Source of the DNA: Zeugodacus cucurbitae
Taxonomy: Eukaryota > Arthropoda > Insecta > Diptera > Tephritidae
DNA: 64,000 bases
Assembly (NCBI RefSeq): GCF_028554725.1
Contig: NC_071671.1
Location: 4,126,501-4,190,500 of the forward strand
Reading direction: 5' to 3'
Shown here: one piece after another, positions 1-11,279 of the stretch
Position numbering within the stretch: position 1 is the stretch's first letter
Layout of the letters: the number at the start of each line of letters is the position of its first letter
The notes under the pieces: generated by a model
Told to the model about the DNA's origin: nothing
Database searches by the model: none
Seen by the model: only the letters and a program-made list of their open reading frames with translations
Position numbers and translations under genes: made by a program

Positions 1-480
1 GTTGGAGCTGTGATATAATGGTCTGAGACCATTTGGCATCATATTTGCGGCCTAAAATTAAGATTAACTAAAGGCTAAGCTTGGAATTATGTATAATACA
101 CTAGAATAAGGGGTTTGGTCTCGAGATAGTATTTGGTGGAGCTGTGATCTAATGGTCTGAGACCATTTGCAATCATATTTGCGGCCTAAAATTAAGATTA
201 AATAAGGGTTTTTACCTACTAAGCTTGGAATTATGTATATTAAACTAGAATAAGGGGTTTGGTCTCGAGATAGTATTTGGTGGAGCTGTGATCTAATGGT
301 CTGAGACCATTTGCCATCATATTTGCGGCCTAAAATTAAGATTAAATGAGGGTTTTACCTAGCAAATTTGAAATTATGTATATTACACTAGAATATGGGC
401 TTAGGTCTTGAGATAGTATTTGCTGGAGCTGTGATCTAATGGTCTGAGACACTTAGAATCTTATTTGTTGTCAAACATTA
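1..480. repeat. Tandem array, unit about 134-144 bp, cut by the left window edge
   Basis: Four successive units start at TGGAGCTGTGAT (positions 3, 137, 281 and 424). Each continues with a dyad, a block reading TTTGCGGCCTAAAATTAAGA, then TAGAATAAGGGGTTTGG and TCTCGAGATAGTATT. The first three units are very similar; the fourth decays after about 450. Each of the first three carries a perfect inverted repeat, AATGGTCT-G-AGACCATT (17-33, 151-167, 295-311). In the fourth only the left arm is intact. The array probably extends left of the window. No coding potential was seen. It could be a satellite block or the internal repeat of a larger mobile element. Confidence 0.9.
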
Positions 481-1889
481 AAATTTACGGAGCTTTTCAC
501 CTACTTTAGTATTATCTGATTCCAATACTACCTAGAAATACCACTCTTAGCTGATAGATTGCTTGTTGCTGCAGTATTTAATTCCAGTAAATTGGGTTAA
601 TAGCTGTTTATGGGCCAATTGAAACGAGTGAATGCAAACTGAGAGATTTTATAACGGTCAACTGACTGAATTAAAAGGCAAAACCAGATAGAAAAAGAAG
701 ACAAGAAAATGCATAAAACCAGTAAAATAAATCAACAAATTTCAATTTGTGGGGGACAGCAAGCTGCAACCGTAAAATAATCAATCTAGTAAGACCACTT
801 TGATAATCGAAGTATTCTCTACGAAGTGAATAAAGTGAAAAATTCTGATTAAATAGCGTCGAGTATTTCATTATGGCCACTGACTATGTAGGTGTTACGA
901 ATCTGATTAGCCGCGCGCTGGAGACAATCGCCCGTTGATGGAGCATTGCAGCGTGGCTAAAGCACAACAATTAAGCAAATCGATGGTCATTTGACGTCGT
1001 ATGCTGTCCGATTCTCCAGTGACACACTTTTGTCTTTTGTCTTTTGTCATTTGGGGATTCGTTTTGATATTTCGCTGCCGCTCCTCAGCAACAATATTCT
1101 TTTCAATTTTCATTCTACGCTTTGCTGGTCTTTTGTTGCAAGCGTGTATGTTCATATGTGTGGTCGTATGGGAAATGATTCGAGGAAATCGTGAAAATTG
1201 TCGTGGCATTCAAAAGCACAGATGCATGCCAAATTAACGGCACAGGGGACAATAGGTTGCCGCAGACACACACACATGTATGTTGCACATACACTCGCCC
1301 ACACATATACACGGACCCAGCTGAAATTGTCCATTGAGGCATCCTTTTAATGGCCAACTCTCAAAACAATGCAAAATTGTCGTCGGTGGTCGTTGGCGTT
1401 GGCAGTTGTAGTGCCGCTGGTGTAACCTACGCACAGACACACATGCACATTCATAAAAACATTGAAAGAATGCAAGCAAATTCCTTTATATGCGTGTGCA
1501 GAGAGAGAAAGAGAAAAATGCATGCACTGCTCTCAAAGGACTCGCGTTTTCGGTGAGCACTGCCACAGCCGGCCGTAACAGATCGATGTGGCACGCACCG
1601 AACGAAGGTGATTGTGTTGAGGAAACTGCAACAAACACATTGACAACGGTTCAAGCAAGTATGGAGAATGGATTTGGAATGTCGCATTGGAGCCGCACTG
1701 CAGGAATGGTTAATACGCTAGTTGTATTTGAAAGACTGGCCTGGAATTTATGGTACTAAATGACAGCACACCTGGTTGAAGGCGATAACAAGCTGGTGAG
1801 AGGTGTTGTTGTTGTAGGAAAATAAATATCTGTTATAGAAAGTGGCAACTATTTAGTGAGGAGAATAGTTCAGACACCTTTCTGAGCCG
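481..1889. other. Non-coding stretch, no gene recognised
   Basis: Unique-looking AT-rich DNA. It holds a CA-rich patch near 1264-1320 and a short GAGAGAGAAAGAGAAA tract near 1500. The overlapping open frames (up to about 100 codons, on both strands) have no recognisable domain and overlap one another antisense, as chance frames do in a CA-rich region. Confidence 0.5.
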
Positions 1890-2350
1890 GCTACGGAGCT
1901 TTAAAGTATTTAATTTAAAGCTTTCATTTGCTAAAGCTCAAAGCTCAAAGTTTACTATGGATTTTAAACAGTGAAATGATATCCTTACAGAATATATTCT
2001 CTTCATTATGATAAATACTAAAATTGTGAGAGCTTTCATGCATTCAGAGGACTTTAAAGAATATATTATTTTAAGAAAAGAAAAGAAATCAGATCGAAAT
2101 GGGAAAACAAAACCTTAAAAATATTAAAAAGAGAGTATTTTTAATATTTAATTTTCCTTATTCTAAAACAAGTGAAAGCTCAGATGAATTAATGTTGTTT
2201 CATGTTTGAAAACAAAGCTCTAGACTTGAATCAACTCGATATCTCTATTTTAAAAGCTTTTATTGATACTGACTTTTCAAGAAAACAATAGTAAAGTGAA
2301 AGTTTTGCAAGTGAAAGTTCTTAAGCGCTAAATGAAAGCTCTATAGTAAT
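1890..2350. repeat. Degenerate AAAGCTTT/GTGAAAGCTC-rich segment
   Basis: The motifs AAAGCTTT, AAAGCTC and GTGAAAG recur many times in 460 bp, for example near 1909-1945, 2028, 2170, 2252 and 2300-2342. Spacing is irregular. This looks like an eroded relative of the regular array at 4190-4660. No coding potential. Confidence 0.5.
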
Positions 2351-3640
2351 TTTTCACTACAAAAGCACGCATATCAGCAGCGCCTTAAATTGTTCGCCAA
2401 CCATTCGATATCCTTTGAGTATACAAAAGCAATTGCCAATACCATTATGATATTAAGAGACAACAAAGTCGGCGAAAAAAATCAATTTCTATAATGGCAA
2501 ATGGTGTGCACGTAAGCTGTACGCAGCATGTATGTATGTAGATAGGAAGAAAATCGATGCGAAAAGTGGAGCACAACAAAAAGCAGCAACAACAATAAAA
2601 ATGATAGTGTTTCGCCATACAACAAAAACGTTTATAACGCTCGGTGACACAGTTTCGGCAAATTTCATTTTCATTAGCCCACCAGCACAATGACAGAGCG
2701 GCCAAGCAACCCTGCATGTGGAGAAGTTGGCATAAGAAGCAGTAGCAAAACGGTGAATGTACAAGTAAAATGATGTAAGAAAAAAACGCACGCAAACTGC
2801 AACGTATCACTGCTGACTGTATACAACTATTAGACGCACTACCCGAGTGGGTGGACCTTTGAAAAAGAAAGTAAAAAATCAAGCACAGCGCCACAGAGAG
2901 CATGCAGCTGAAGAAGAAGCAGAAAATGTAAAGTGTGCGAAGAAAGAGTAGAACGATAAGTGAAAGCAGTGAAGCGCTAAAAAAGCTCAAGCAGATTTTG
3001 CAACAAGGGACATAATTTCAGAGGAATGAGCCTTGGATTCGTACACGATAAGCGGATGGTATGTATGACTGTACAGCCGAGCGCACAGACATACCGAAAA
3101 TCTTTTAAAAGCGCCTCAAACGTTATCGACTTTAGCGCTCGTGGTGCTTTCAGTTTTGTCAACCCATTGTGTCAAAGCGTCAATCAACTGCACACACGCA
3201 TCCAATGTAAGTAGCTATGCTGTATGCCATTGGCTGTTAGAGATTATGAGCAAGAGACATGCAGATCAGTTATATTGTGCAGCACATGCTCTTCCTCTTA
3301 TTGGACTCATTGGACTTGTGTGGCATGTAAAGTTAGCGAAGCAAGAACAAAGAACGAACCAACAATGTCTAACATGTCCAGCAAAAAGTAGACCAACAGC
3401 CTTGGGTAGCAATAAGAATCTCGGTGTATAAGAGAAAGTGAAAGAAACAGCAGAAGCAAAAGCAACAATGATGACATCATCATGGCAACATCATCCATCT
3501 TCGGTAGTTAGCTTGATTATACCTCAATGGATTTGCATTAGAACCTGCTCTGAATATACATACATATCTAGTGTCTACATTCAGCATTTGCAAAATGGTG
3601 CTTGAGAAAAGTAGAGGTAAAGTGGGGTGCAAGTTAAAGA
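2351..3640. other. Non-coding stretch with long chance open frames
   Basis: A 181-codon minus-strand frame (2445-2990) is the longest in the window. Its product is a Cys/Phe/Leu-rich string without a domain. Such strings are expected when GAAGAAG/AACAACA-type purine-rich DNA is read backwards. An overlapping minus frame (2489-2791) shows the same composition. I see no splice or codon-bias support for a gene. Confidence 0.45.
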
Positions 3641-4189
3641 GTGGATATCAAGCTTTAAAGCTTTAAGCTTCAGGGACATTATGCATAAGTTACTTTATTT
3701 TGTATGCAAATGCACTTATTTGTATATATGAAATGCAATCTGTGCTTCTTTTTACCACAAAACTACTCTCGCTTTCAATATTTGTCATTTAACAAGCTTA
3801 CTTAATATGCAAATGATAAAGCATTACTCCCACAGGTAGTTACAACATGCAACATAAGCTTTCCATTTATTTTGATGTGATGAAAAATAAAATTAAAATG
3901 CAAATACTCGTTTCTGGGTCAAAATAAAATTCAGTCGTTGAACTGCTGATGAAATTTAAAAAAAATCGGGGAAGGTTTCTACAGTGCTTTTAATGAAAAA
4001 CTCATTATTTGAGTTAGAGTTGTTTGTTGTGAAAAGTCGGGTAAGACAAGTTATATAGAGAAAGTTTTCAAATAAGTGTAAGCTTCGAAAATTAAAGCTT
4101 AAAAGTTTTGAAGTGCGAGAAAGCTCCAAAAGTCATTTAAGCGTATGGCGAGAGTGTCATATATTATTGCATTGAACACTAATCTAATG
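3641..4189. repeat. Scattered AAGCTT motifs upstream of the tandem array
   Basis: A run of AAGCTT palindromes lies at 3649-3670. Further AAGCTT, GAAAGCTC and AAGTTTTGAA motifs occur between 4060 and 4140. They resemble single diverged units of the array that follows. Nothing coding is visible. Confidence 0.45.
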
Positions 4190-4665
4190 TTTATACAATT
4201 GAGCTTTTGATTAAGTGAAAGCTTCAAAATTTAAGTCATGAAAGCTTTGAAGACAGTGAAATTTAAATACAATGTTTTTAAATTTATGAATTAGCTATAA
4301 AATAAATTGTATCCAGAAAGCTTTTAAATAGGTGAAAGCTTCAAAAAATAAAAGCTTAATTTTAATGAAAGCTTATAAAGTGTATGAAGTGTTTATAAAA
4401 TAAATTTTATCCAGAAAGCTTTTAAATAGATGAAAGCTTAAAAAAATAAAAACTTAATTTTAATGAAAGCTTATAAAGTGTTTAAAGCTTCTGGAAATTT
4501 AAATCCGTTTCTTAAATTATAAATTATATACTAAAAGCTTTTAAATAAGTGAAAGCTTCAAAAAATAAAAACTTAAATCTAGTGAAAGCTTATAAATTTT
4601 TTAAAGCTTCTGGAAATGTAAATAAATTTCTTATATTTACAAATTGTAGATACAAATTTTGGTAT
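4190..4665. repeat. Tandem array of an AAGCTT-rich unit, about 100-125 bp, four copies
   Basis: Four units start near 4197, 4316, 4415 and 4533. Each has the order GCTTTTAAATAAGTGAAAGCTT, A/T-rich spacer, GTGAAAGCTTATAAAGTGT, and then either ATAAATTTTATCCAG or TTTAAAGCTTCTGGAAATTTAAAT. Copies 2 and 3 share one 3' part and copies 3 and 4 share another, so unequal exchange or conversion has mixed the units. A 102-codon plus frame (4549-4857) starts inside the array and is an artefact. Confidence 0.8.
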
Positions 4666-6251
4666 ATTAAAAAGCTTTCGCGAAAAGTAACTGCAATAGA
4701 AAGTGCAGTACCGAAAGCATTTGCATACCAAGTAGTCAACATTTTTGTGATGATTAACGAAGAAATTTACTTTTCAACTGACGCAATCTTAGGCTCACCA
4801 TTTACCAACATCCGTTTGTTCATCAAAGCTTTCACAGCTGCCACAAAGTTCCAATGAAAAATGAACTTTTGTCACTTAACCAGTGGAAGGTGTGCACGCA
4901 TTAGACATGCATAACCGCTTTTGTAAATATATCGCATACTTGAGTAAGCGCACATACATACATATTTACACTTGTGTTAATATGTTTGGCAAATACGATT
5001 TGTTTGCACACCAAACAACAACAATTACTTATTACCAAAGTGTAGCACAAGCGATTTTATATACGCCGCCTGAACGACACGCCTGTCCAGCCCGCGTGGC
5101 TGTGGCACATGCAACGTTGTCATTGCGACTTGGCAATTGCAATTTCAAACGATTTATAATAAATTCCAAGCCAACTTACATATTTACACATTTGTATATG
5201 GACGGACAGACGGACACACCAAGCGACAGGCATGTTATAAAGCAAATGAATGAATGTAAATAAATGAAGTCGTGCGGCCCGACGCCAAGAGGCGAGTGAG
5301 TGAGAGAGCGGGTATGTATTTGGCGCGTATGCGGACCTGCTCTACATTGACGCCGCTAAAATTGGCCAAAAGCCATATGTGTTTACATATATGTATAAAC
5401 TATATACATATTTATTTGTGTTCAAGTATAACTGTTGGTCGCGCTGCCTCTCTAATCGTCTAATGACCGCTGTTGGCGTATGGCAATCACAGCGCCCTGG
5501 TCCGCCTGTCGTGCGGCAACGTATGACTCGAGTGGACCACGCGTGCAAATTTGCATTTGCAATTGACTAAACTAATTTTTCTAGTAAAAACTTAATTTAT
5601 TTTTTATTTCATTTCATATATACACACATACATATGTCTCAGAGTGTGTGTGTGTGAACTAAATAAATCGCTTATAATCAAGTGAGCGCAGCAAACTTGT
5701 TGTCGTAATATCAGCTCATGTGTATACTCAAGTGCTTTGAAAGCTGCCCACAATGACGCAAACTCACACAGACATATATGTATATATATATTATATATAT
5801 ATATATGGAAGTCTTCGATGTGTGTATCTCGCCTTACAAATGGGTGTAGCGTTGGTATGTTTGCGGTTCACCGCGTCTACATAAATCATTAATTTGCATT
5901 TTACAACATTTTATGCAGATAAACAAAACATTTGTGTGGTATGTTGGTGTTGTTGTTTATTAATTCAATTAAATATGAGGCAATGTTGCTTTAGAAAAGT
6001 AACACAAAAACATTATGCGGGATGAGAGATATTAGTGGTAAACCAAATAGACAATGAAACCAGTGTTGTTAAGAGATTTAATGAAGAATAAAGCAGTGAG
6101 TGAGTTTATGTTCTACTGATAGACAATACGATACAAAGATTGTTAAAATTAATTAATCTAAAAAAATGGTTGAAGATTTTGAGAATAATCTAAAATAACG
6201 ATTATTCCAATATAATCTATAGATTGGTCTGAACAATGCCTCTCAATTTGC
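4666..6251. other. Non-coding stretch with microsatellites
   Basis: Contains a short TG repeat (about 5645-5657) and an alternating TA tract (about 5776-5806). A 126-codon plus frame (4883-5263) was examined. It lacks recognisable domains and its composition follows the local CACATACATA-type repeats. No other structure was seen. Confidence 0.45.
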
Positions 6252-6955
6252 TCAATTACATGGGTTTCGTGGGTTCAATAAATCGATTTTTATTTTTTTG
6301 CTTATTAATTTCCACAACATCCTAAGAATATTACCCTAAATTTCCAAGTCGATCCGAATAATAGTTTCGGTGATACAGCCTTTGGAAGGTGTGCGCTCCA
6401 AGGTATTACTGTTATTCAAAACTTTAAACGCGTTTTTCTCGGAACCGTGTTTTCAAAGTCAGTTGTCAAATGTTCTCGAAAACTATTCAACCGATCTTGA
6501 TGAAATTTCGTACGGGTGTTCGGTTTACTCGTGCGTGAACGAAGGATTTTCTTTTTTTTTCAATTACAACCAATTAAAAAAAAAACAAAATGTCAAGCAA
6601 ATTAGACCGAAATTTTTATTTTTTTTTTAATTGTCTGCCAAAATTCCAATTTTAACTTTTTTGTCTTTCCTTTGTTCAAGCACGAGTTTATGGTCTTATA
6701 ATACCTAAAACACTTATTTTTGTTTTTTCATTTTGGATGATCCTGTCAGGAGTTATGCTGACAACGCGGACGTACCTTATTTCCGAGGGGTCAACGCAAA
6801 TCACGGAGTTTTAACTTTTTTTTTGAAAATTTCAAAAATTATTCTTTAAATAAATGTGAGATAGAAAAAAGTTTGAATTAAATAAAAAAAATATTACATA
6901 GAAAAAAAATTTTGGAAATAGACCATCTTTTACCCGACAAAGCCCATGTAACCCC
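6252..6955. mobile_element. Probable non-autonomous TIR element of about 0.7 kb, TTAA-flanked on the right
   Basis: The left end has TTACATGGGTTTCGTGGGT (6256 on) and the right end, read on the minus strand, TTACATGGGCTTTGTCGGGT (ending near 6951). About 16 of 20 positions match, so these look like terminal inverted repeats. Outside the right TIR lies CCCC and then TTAA (6956-6959). The matching left flank is degraded. The interior carries several poly-A/T tracts and a block (6370-6500) that reads like a decayed repeat. No transposase was recognised. The TTAA flank would suit a Kolobok- or piggyBac-type element, but this is inference. Alternative: two chance inverted segments around an unrelated old repeat. 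Confidence 0.5.
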
Positions 6956-6959
6956 TTAA

Positions 6960-7218
6960 GATATTCCTATAAAGTAAATTATACTACTAATATCATATAC
7001 TAATTTTTTATTATTAAAATTGTAAATGGTACTCACTTTGAGAGCAGCAGCTTACTGTGGAAATATAAATTAAAGAAAAATAAGTTAGTTGATATTATAC
7101 TTTCAAGAATTTAAAAATACAATATATCACACAAAATAATAAAGAAAATCCTCATGCAATTTCTATTCTTCCTCTAAGAGAGCTCTTTTACTGCTTTTAA
7201 TCAACATAAATCTAGTAA
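6960..7218. other. AT-rich non-coding spacer
   Basis: Very AT-rich. No gene or repeat was recognised between the TIR element and the 22-bp array. Confidence 0.5.
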
Positions 7219-7346
7219 TATGAACTTGTGAAACAAAAAATATGAACTTATGAAACAAAAAATATGAACTTGTGAAACAGAAATATGAACTTGTGAAATA
7301 GACAATATGAACTTATGAAACAGAAAATATGAATTTATGAAACGGA
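7219..7346. repeat. Six-copy 21-22 bp tandem repeat (TATGAACTTRTGAAACARAA)
   Basis: Units begin at 7219, 7241, 7263, 7284, 7306 and 7328. The fourth base after GAACTT alternates between the GTGAAAC and ATGAAAC variants. The reverse complement of the core, GTTTCAYAAGTTCATA, is also found as a single copy at about 8681 and 9249 and, in related form, about 13 times at 42.3-43.15 kb. No coding function. Confidence 0.9.
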
Positions 7347-8061
7347 TACTATTCACAATAAACATTATTATACAAAATATTATTTTCGAATTTCCAAATC
7401 ATTAACCATCAAAATCTACGAAGCGCCAGCTATATACCAAAATTAAAAAAAAAAAAAAAAAAACTCATATAACAATAACACTCAATTGAACTCCACGAAT
7501 TTGCATAGCAAATTATTTTGGCATAATTATCCAACAAAAGCAGCGTTGAAAGCTCCACAACTATATCAGTAAGCACTAGGATATGCGTTCATTAATGCTG
7601 ATTTCTGTATTCATTCATAATTGTTTGCCAATACAATTGAACAATTCAATTCGGAGCAAAACAAAAGTCATGGTAATCACATTTGTTTTGGTCATTTTAT
7701 GAAGTTTCAATATTTTGGCATAACGGCGCAGTTATGGCAGTTCGGTGTGCGGAGACTGACAACCGAATGTGCGCTTTAATTGATACCGCATTGGCATTAA
7801 TTTGCGTACGATTAACACTCCAGGGGGGTTCTCAATGAAATTAAATCATTAAATGAAATTTATTGTTAAGCAGATTGTATGGATGAGTGGTTGAAGTACG
7901 GAGTTTGCTTTTGTTTTTAATGCGAGAATACAGTTCTGGAGGGAGATATTTATTTTTATATATACATATATATTATATATATCATATATTGAAATCCAGC
8001 AGAGAATCATATCTCCCTTCTATTCTTTCGTTAAAGACGAATCCGCTAGACAAACGACACC
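7347..8061. other. Non-coding stretch
   Basis: Contains a poly-A run near 7443-7461 and an alternating TATA tract near 7958-7987 just before the mariner relic. Nothing else is recognised. Confidence 0.45.
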
Positions 8062-8662
8062 ATGGATAAGCCACCCGGCGGAAGTCCTGTGACAACGAAT
8101 ACCGATCAAATTATGGAAAACATCAAGTTAGACTGGCGTGTGGCATCTCGTGACATCGCACAGGATATGGGAGATAGTCACCAAACCATTTCAAACCATC
8201 TGCAGAAGGCTGGATACACAAAAATGCTTTATATTTGGGAGCCGTATTTGACGCAAAAAACCTTCTGGACCTAATCAACGCCTGCGATATACTGCTGAAA
8301 CGGAACGGATTCGACCCATTTTTGAAGCGAATGGTGACTGGCGACGAAAAATGGATCACATACGACAATATCAAGCGAAGACGGTCGTGATCGAAGGCCG
8401 GTGAATCCTCCCAAACAGTGGCCAAGCCGGGAATCATCCACTATGAGCTGCTCCTATATGGCCAGACGCTTAATTCTACCGTCTACTGGGAACAACTGGA
8501 CCGCTTGAAGCAGGCGATACACCAGAAGCATCTAGAACGCCAGACCACACACTTCGTTGATGGCTCGTCAGAAGCTACGGGAGCTCGGATGGGAGGTTTT
8601 ATAGCATCCACAATATAGTCCGGATATAGCGCCAAGCGATTATCACCTGTTCCTGTCTATAA
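8062..8662 (+). pseudogene. Broken mariner transposase, copy 1
   Basis: Plus-strand remnant of a Tc1/mariner-family transposase, which would cut and paste its own element at TA sites. The first part keeps the DNA-binding helix-turn-helix region (DQIMEN...RDIAQ...HQTISNHLQKAGYTK). A stop follows at about 8272. In another frame come FDPFLKRMVTGDEKWITYDN, holding the first catalytic Asp (TGDEKW, about 8337-8354), an in-frame stop in KRRRS*SKAG, and then IIHYELLLYGQTLN. The segment with the second catalytic Asp is partly deleted, resuming at NARPHTSL. The third, in YSPDIAPSDYHLF (about 8621-8660), is in a shifted frame. The N-terminal about 70 residues and both TIRs are absent. It shares a family with the copies at 27.2-28.3 and 36.2-36.6 kb. 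Dead element. Confidence 0.9.
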
Positions 8663-8681
8663 ACGATAAAATGGCAGGCTG

Positions 8682-9269
8682 TTTCACAAGTTCATATATT
8701 TAAAACTGATTATAATTCAACGCTGAATGATAAAGTATGTATGTATGGGATTGGCGTTGCACCCGTTTAGCCGGTTATAGCCGAATCGATGAGAGCGCGC
8801 CACTCTTCTCTTTCCTTCGAAGTTCGGCGCCAGTTGGAGATCCCAAGTGTAACCAGGTCGCTCTCCACCTGGTCCCTCCAACGGAGTGGAGGCCTTCCCC
8901 TTCCTCGGCTTCCTCCGGCGGGTACTGCATTGAACACTTTCAGGGCTGGGGCGTTTTCGTCCATTCGGACAACATGACCTAGCCAGCGTAGCAGCTGTCT
9001 TTTTATTCGCTGAACTATGTCAATGTCGTCGTATAACTCGTACAGTTCATCGTTCCATCGTCTGCGGTATTCGCCGTTGCCAATGTTCTGAGGACCATAA
9101 ATATTGCGCAAAATTTTCCTCTCGGAAACTCCTAGTGTCGTCTCATCTGATGTTGACATCGTCCAAGCTTCTGCACCGTAAAGCAGGACGGGAATGATAA
9201 GCGACTTGTAGAGCTTGATTTTGGTTCGTCGAGAAAGTACGTAGTATATTTCACAAGTTCATATATTTA
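8682..9269 (-). mobile_element. 5'-truncated LINE insertion between 21-bp direct repeats
   Basis: A 21-bp sequence beginning TTTCACAAGTTCATATAT occurs exactly at 8682-8702 and 9249-9269. It brackets the 3' end of a non-LTR retrotransposon lying on the minus strand (8703-9248). This fits target-primed reverse transcription with a target-site duplication. The LINE 3' end, at low coordinates, has short CATA repeats (8735-8747 region), like the simple-repeat tails of RTE-type elements. Caution: the 21-mer core also belongs to a repeat family seen at 7.2 and 42.3 kb, so the direct repeats could predate the insertion. Confidence 0.75.
8767..9248 (-). pseudogene. Partial LINE reverse transcriptase C-terminus
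   Basis: An open minus-strand frame runs from the right direct repeat to a TAA at 8767-8769, about 160 codons. It lacks a start because the element is truncated. It reads through SRRTKIKLYKSLIIPVLLYG, AEAWTMSTSDETTLG, ERKILRNIYGPQ, QRIKRQLLRWLGHVVRMDEN, APALKVFNAVPAGG, RGRGRPPLRWRDQVESDL and TLGISNWRRTSKEREEWRAL. This is the conserved tail downstream of the polymerase core in endonuclease/reverse-transcriptase LINEs, most like RTE/BovB-type proteins; clade is inferred. It has no internal stop or frameshift, so this insertion is younger than the mariner relics nearby. It cannot be active, since the endonuclease and polymerase core are missing. Confidence 0.85.
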
Positions 9270-11058
9270 TTACTGCATGGAATTACATGTATATCGAATG
9301 TATTGTCTTTGAATAAATCCAGAAATGTTCGCATTTGATGGTTATCAACATAAGCAACTACGATGATGAGAGTTTAATTTCATTTAAAGCTGCATTAATC
9401 CAAGAGCGAATAATTGAGTGTTAGAGGTGCCTACTAAATTAATTTAACATGACTGTTATGATTTAAAGTGATAAACAAATTTTAAAATTTATAAAAAAGA
9501 ATTGTTGAAGCAGTAATAAAAGCATGCAGCTGTTGTTACCCACGATTTTTTTAACAATACATTTTTTATCAGTCAAACAGGCAGAAAATCTACGAACAAA
9601 AAAATTATGCAGGCGTATAATAAATAATTTTTTAACTCATTTTATGCATGAAAGCTAATTGCGATATTTTTTATTTAAAATTTTATAGAAATTTGCAGCC
9701 TAGAAACAACGCCACCCAACAATTTTAAAATACAGCGCCAACTTCAAGTACCATTTTTCGAAATATTTCCCGGCAGCCACACTCATGCCTTCGCAAAACG
9801 CCACCCTTTTATCTGATATCAAAAAACACCTGCCACACGCCAATGCGGCAGCAACAACGGCTGGCATTCGCTCAGCAATGCGCTACTGTGGCCGCAGTGT
9901 GTGCGCGCCTGCATTAACAGCGACAGCAGCAAGCATGCAATAAACAATGTTGTTGTTATTGCAGCAACAACAACAACAGCATGCGCATCCATTTGCCACT
10001 TAACTAGGCATCAACAATCATAAAGTAGTAACGCATTAATGCCGCGCGGCTGATAAGCACGCACAACACACACCGAGTGCAGTATCAACAACAACAAAAA
10101 CAACAAAGCATTTGATAGAAATCATATTTCGCTTTGAGTTATATGAGCTGAATTGGGTAAACGAGTACTTATAAGCGCGCACATGCCACATGCCATTTGT
10201 TAAAATAGCAGCAACGGCAACAGCAACAACAACAGCGCAGCAATGGCAGAAGTAAATGCCGCTGGTAGACGCAGCCACTTTCATTTCATAACCATAGTTG
10301 CCATAGTTTTTGCGCGCTGTTACATTTAATAAATTTCTACGAGTACCTGCCGCCGCCGCCGTCATTGCAACACACCAGCACTATATGCTGGCAGCAAGCG
10401 CACTCATGCGCCCCACAGTCAATGAGCAATGCATCAGCGGCGATGTAGACGACGGCGGGGATGGCGGCGTCTGCTGCGCTGGACGTCAACTTCCTGTCCG
10501 GCTTAAGAAATATGCTTGACTGCTGCTAGTTGTCGGTTGCTACTGACGACTACTGCTGCGGCTGTTGTTGCCACTGATTGCTGACTGCCGGATTGCAAGT
10601 TGCAAGCTGCTTGCCGCTGTTCAAGTGCCAATTCGTGTAAGAATCAGCACGGAAGCTGCAGCTCCTACAGGCTTACTCAACTACGGCCGAGTGTAAGGCA
10701 GTCCGGCAGGAAGTGGCTTAAATCAAAATTCGTGCCTTTCGGGTTTAATGACGTGTGCGAATAGTGGTCGGTAGGGAACTTGTGGGCTTTGGGTGAATTC
10801 AAATTGCTAGATATAAGTAGAAAGTTTTCTTAGATGAGCTTTTCTGAAAGGTTTCAGAAGAGGGAGAGAATATTGTTTTTATATAACCCTACAATCCTTC
10901 GGTTTCGAAGTGTTGTCTGAAAAATTTCTTGACTCTGGAGTACTATGTGAGAAAATTTCAACAAAGCTTAGGTTTCTTTTAAATCGAATGAAAACATCGA
11001 ATCCAAATTAAGTTTAATCTTGACATCTGAGATATCTACGAACTCCTATGGGATCTTA
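9270..11058. other. Non-coding stretch with CAA, CAG and GCC microsatellites
   Basis: Contains a CAACAACAAC run near 9965-9980, further CAA/CAG tracts at 10088-10110 and 10207-10240, and GCC/GGC-rich DNA at 10349-10360 and 10437-10480. Opposed open frames at 10036-10365 and 10310-10519 translate to low-complexity Ala/Val/Cys strings. They are probably microsatellite artefacts. Confidence 0.45.
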
Positions 11059-11279
11059 GCTGAGAGATCAACCTCTATAAAGAAACTGTAGAAGATCTGA
11101 ACGAAGGTTAGCTGCGGGATCGTTGAACCTCTACAAAGAGAATCAGAACGAAGTTAGGTTGAGAAATCGCTGAACCTCAATCAAGAGACTCTAGTGGGTC
11201 TGAACGAATGTTAGACAAATGTTAGCTAAGAAATCGCGACCCCGACAAAGAGACTCTAGTGCTACTGAACGAAGGTTAG
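11059..11279. repeat. Four-copy minisatellite, unit 47-66 bp
   Basis: Units at about 11059-11110, 11111-11157, 11158-11213 and 11214-11279. Each contains GAGAAATCGCTGAACCTC-like sequence, then AAAGAGACTCTAGTG and TCTGAACGAAGGTTAG. The first two copies are shorter or more diverged. A 60-codon frame at 11219-11401 starts in the last unit and is not considered a gene. Confidence 0.8.

Noticed and set aside
2445..2990. 181-codon minus-strand frame, longest in the window
   Set aside because: Product is a Cys/Phe/Leu-rich string with no domain. Purine-rich plus-strand DNA gives such frames by chance, and another minus frame overlaps it.
4883..5263. 126-codon plus-strand frame
   Set aside because: Composition mirrors local CATACATA and CACA repeats; no domain.
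7219..7346. CRISPR-like array
   Set aside because: Units are contiguous 22-mers without unique spacers, in eukaryotic DNA.
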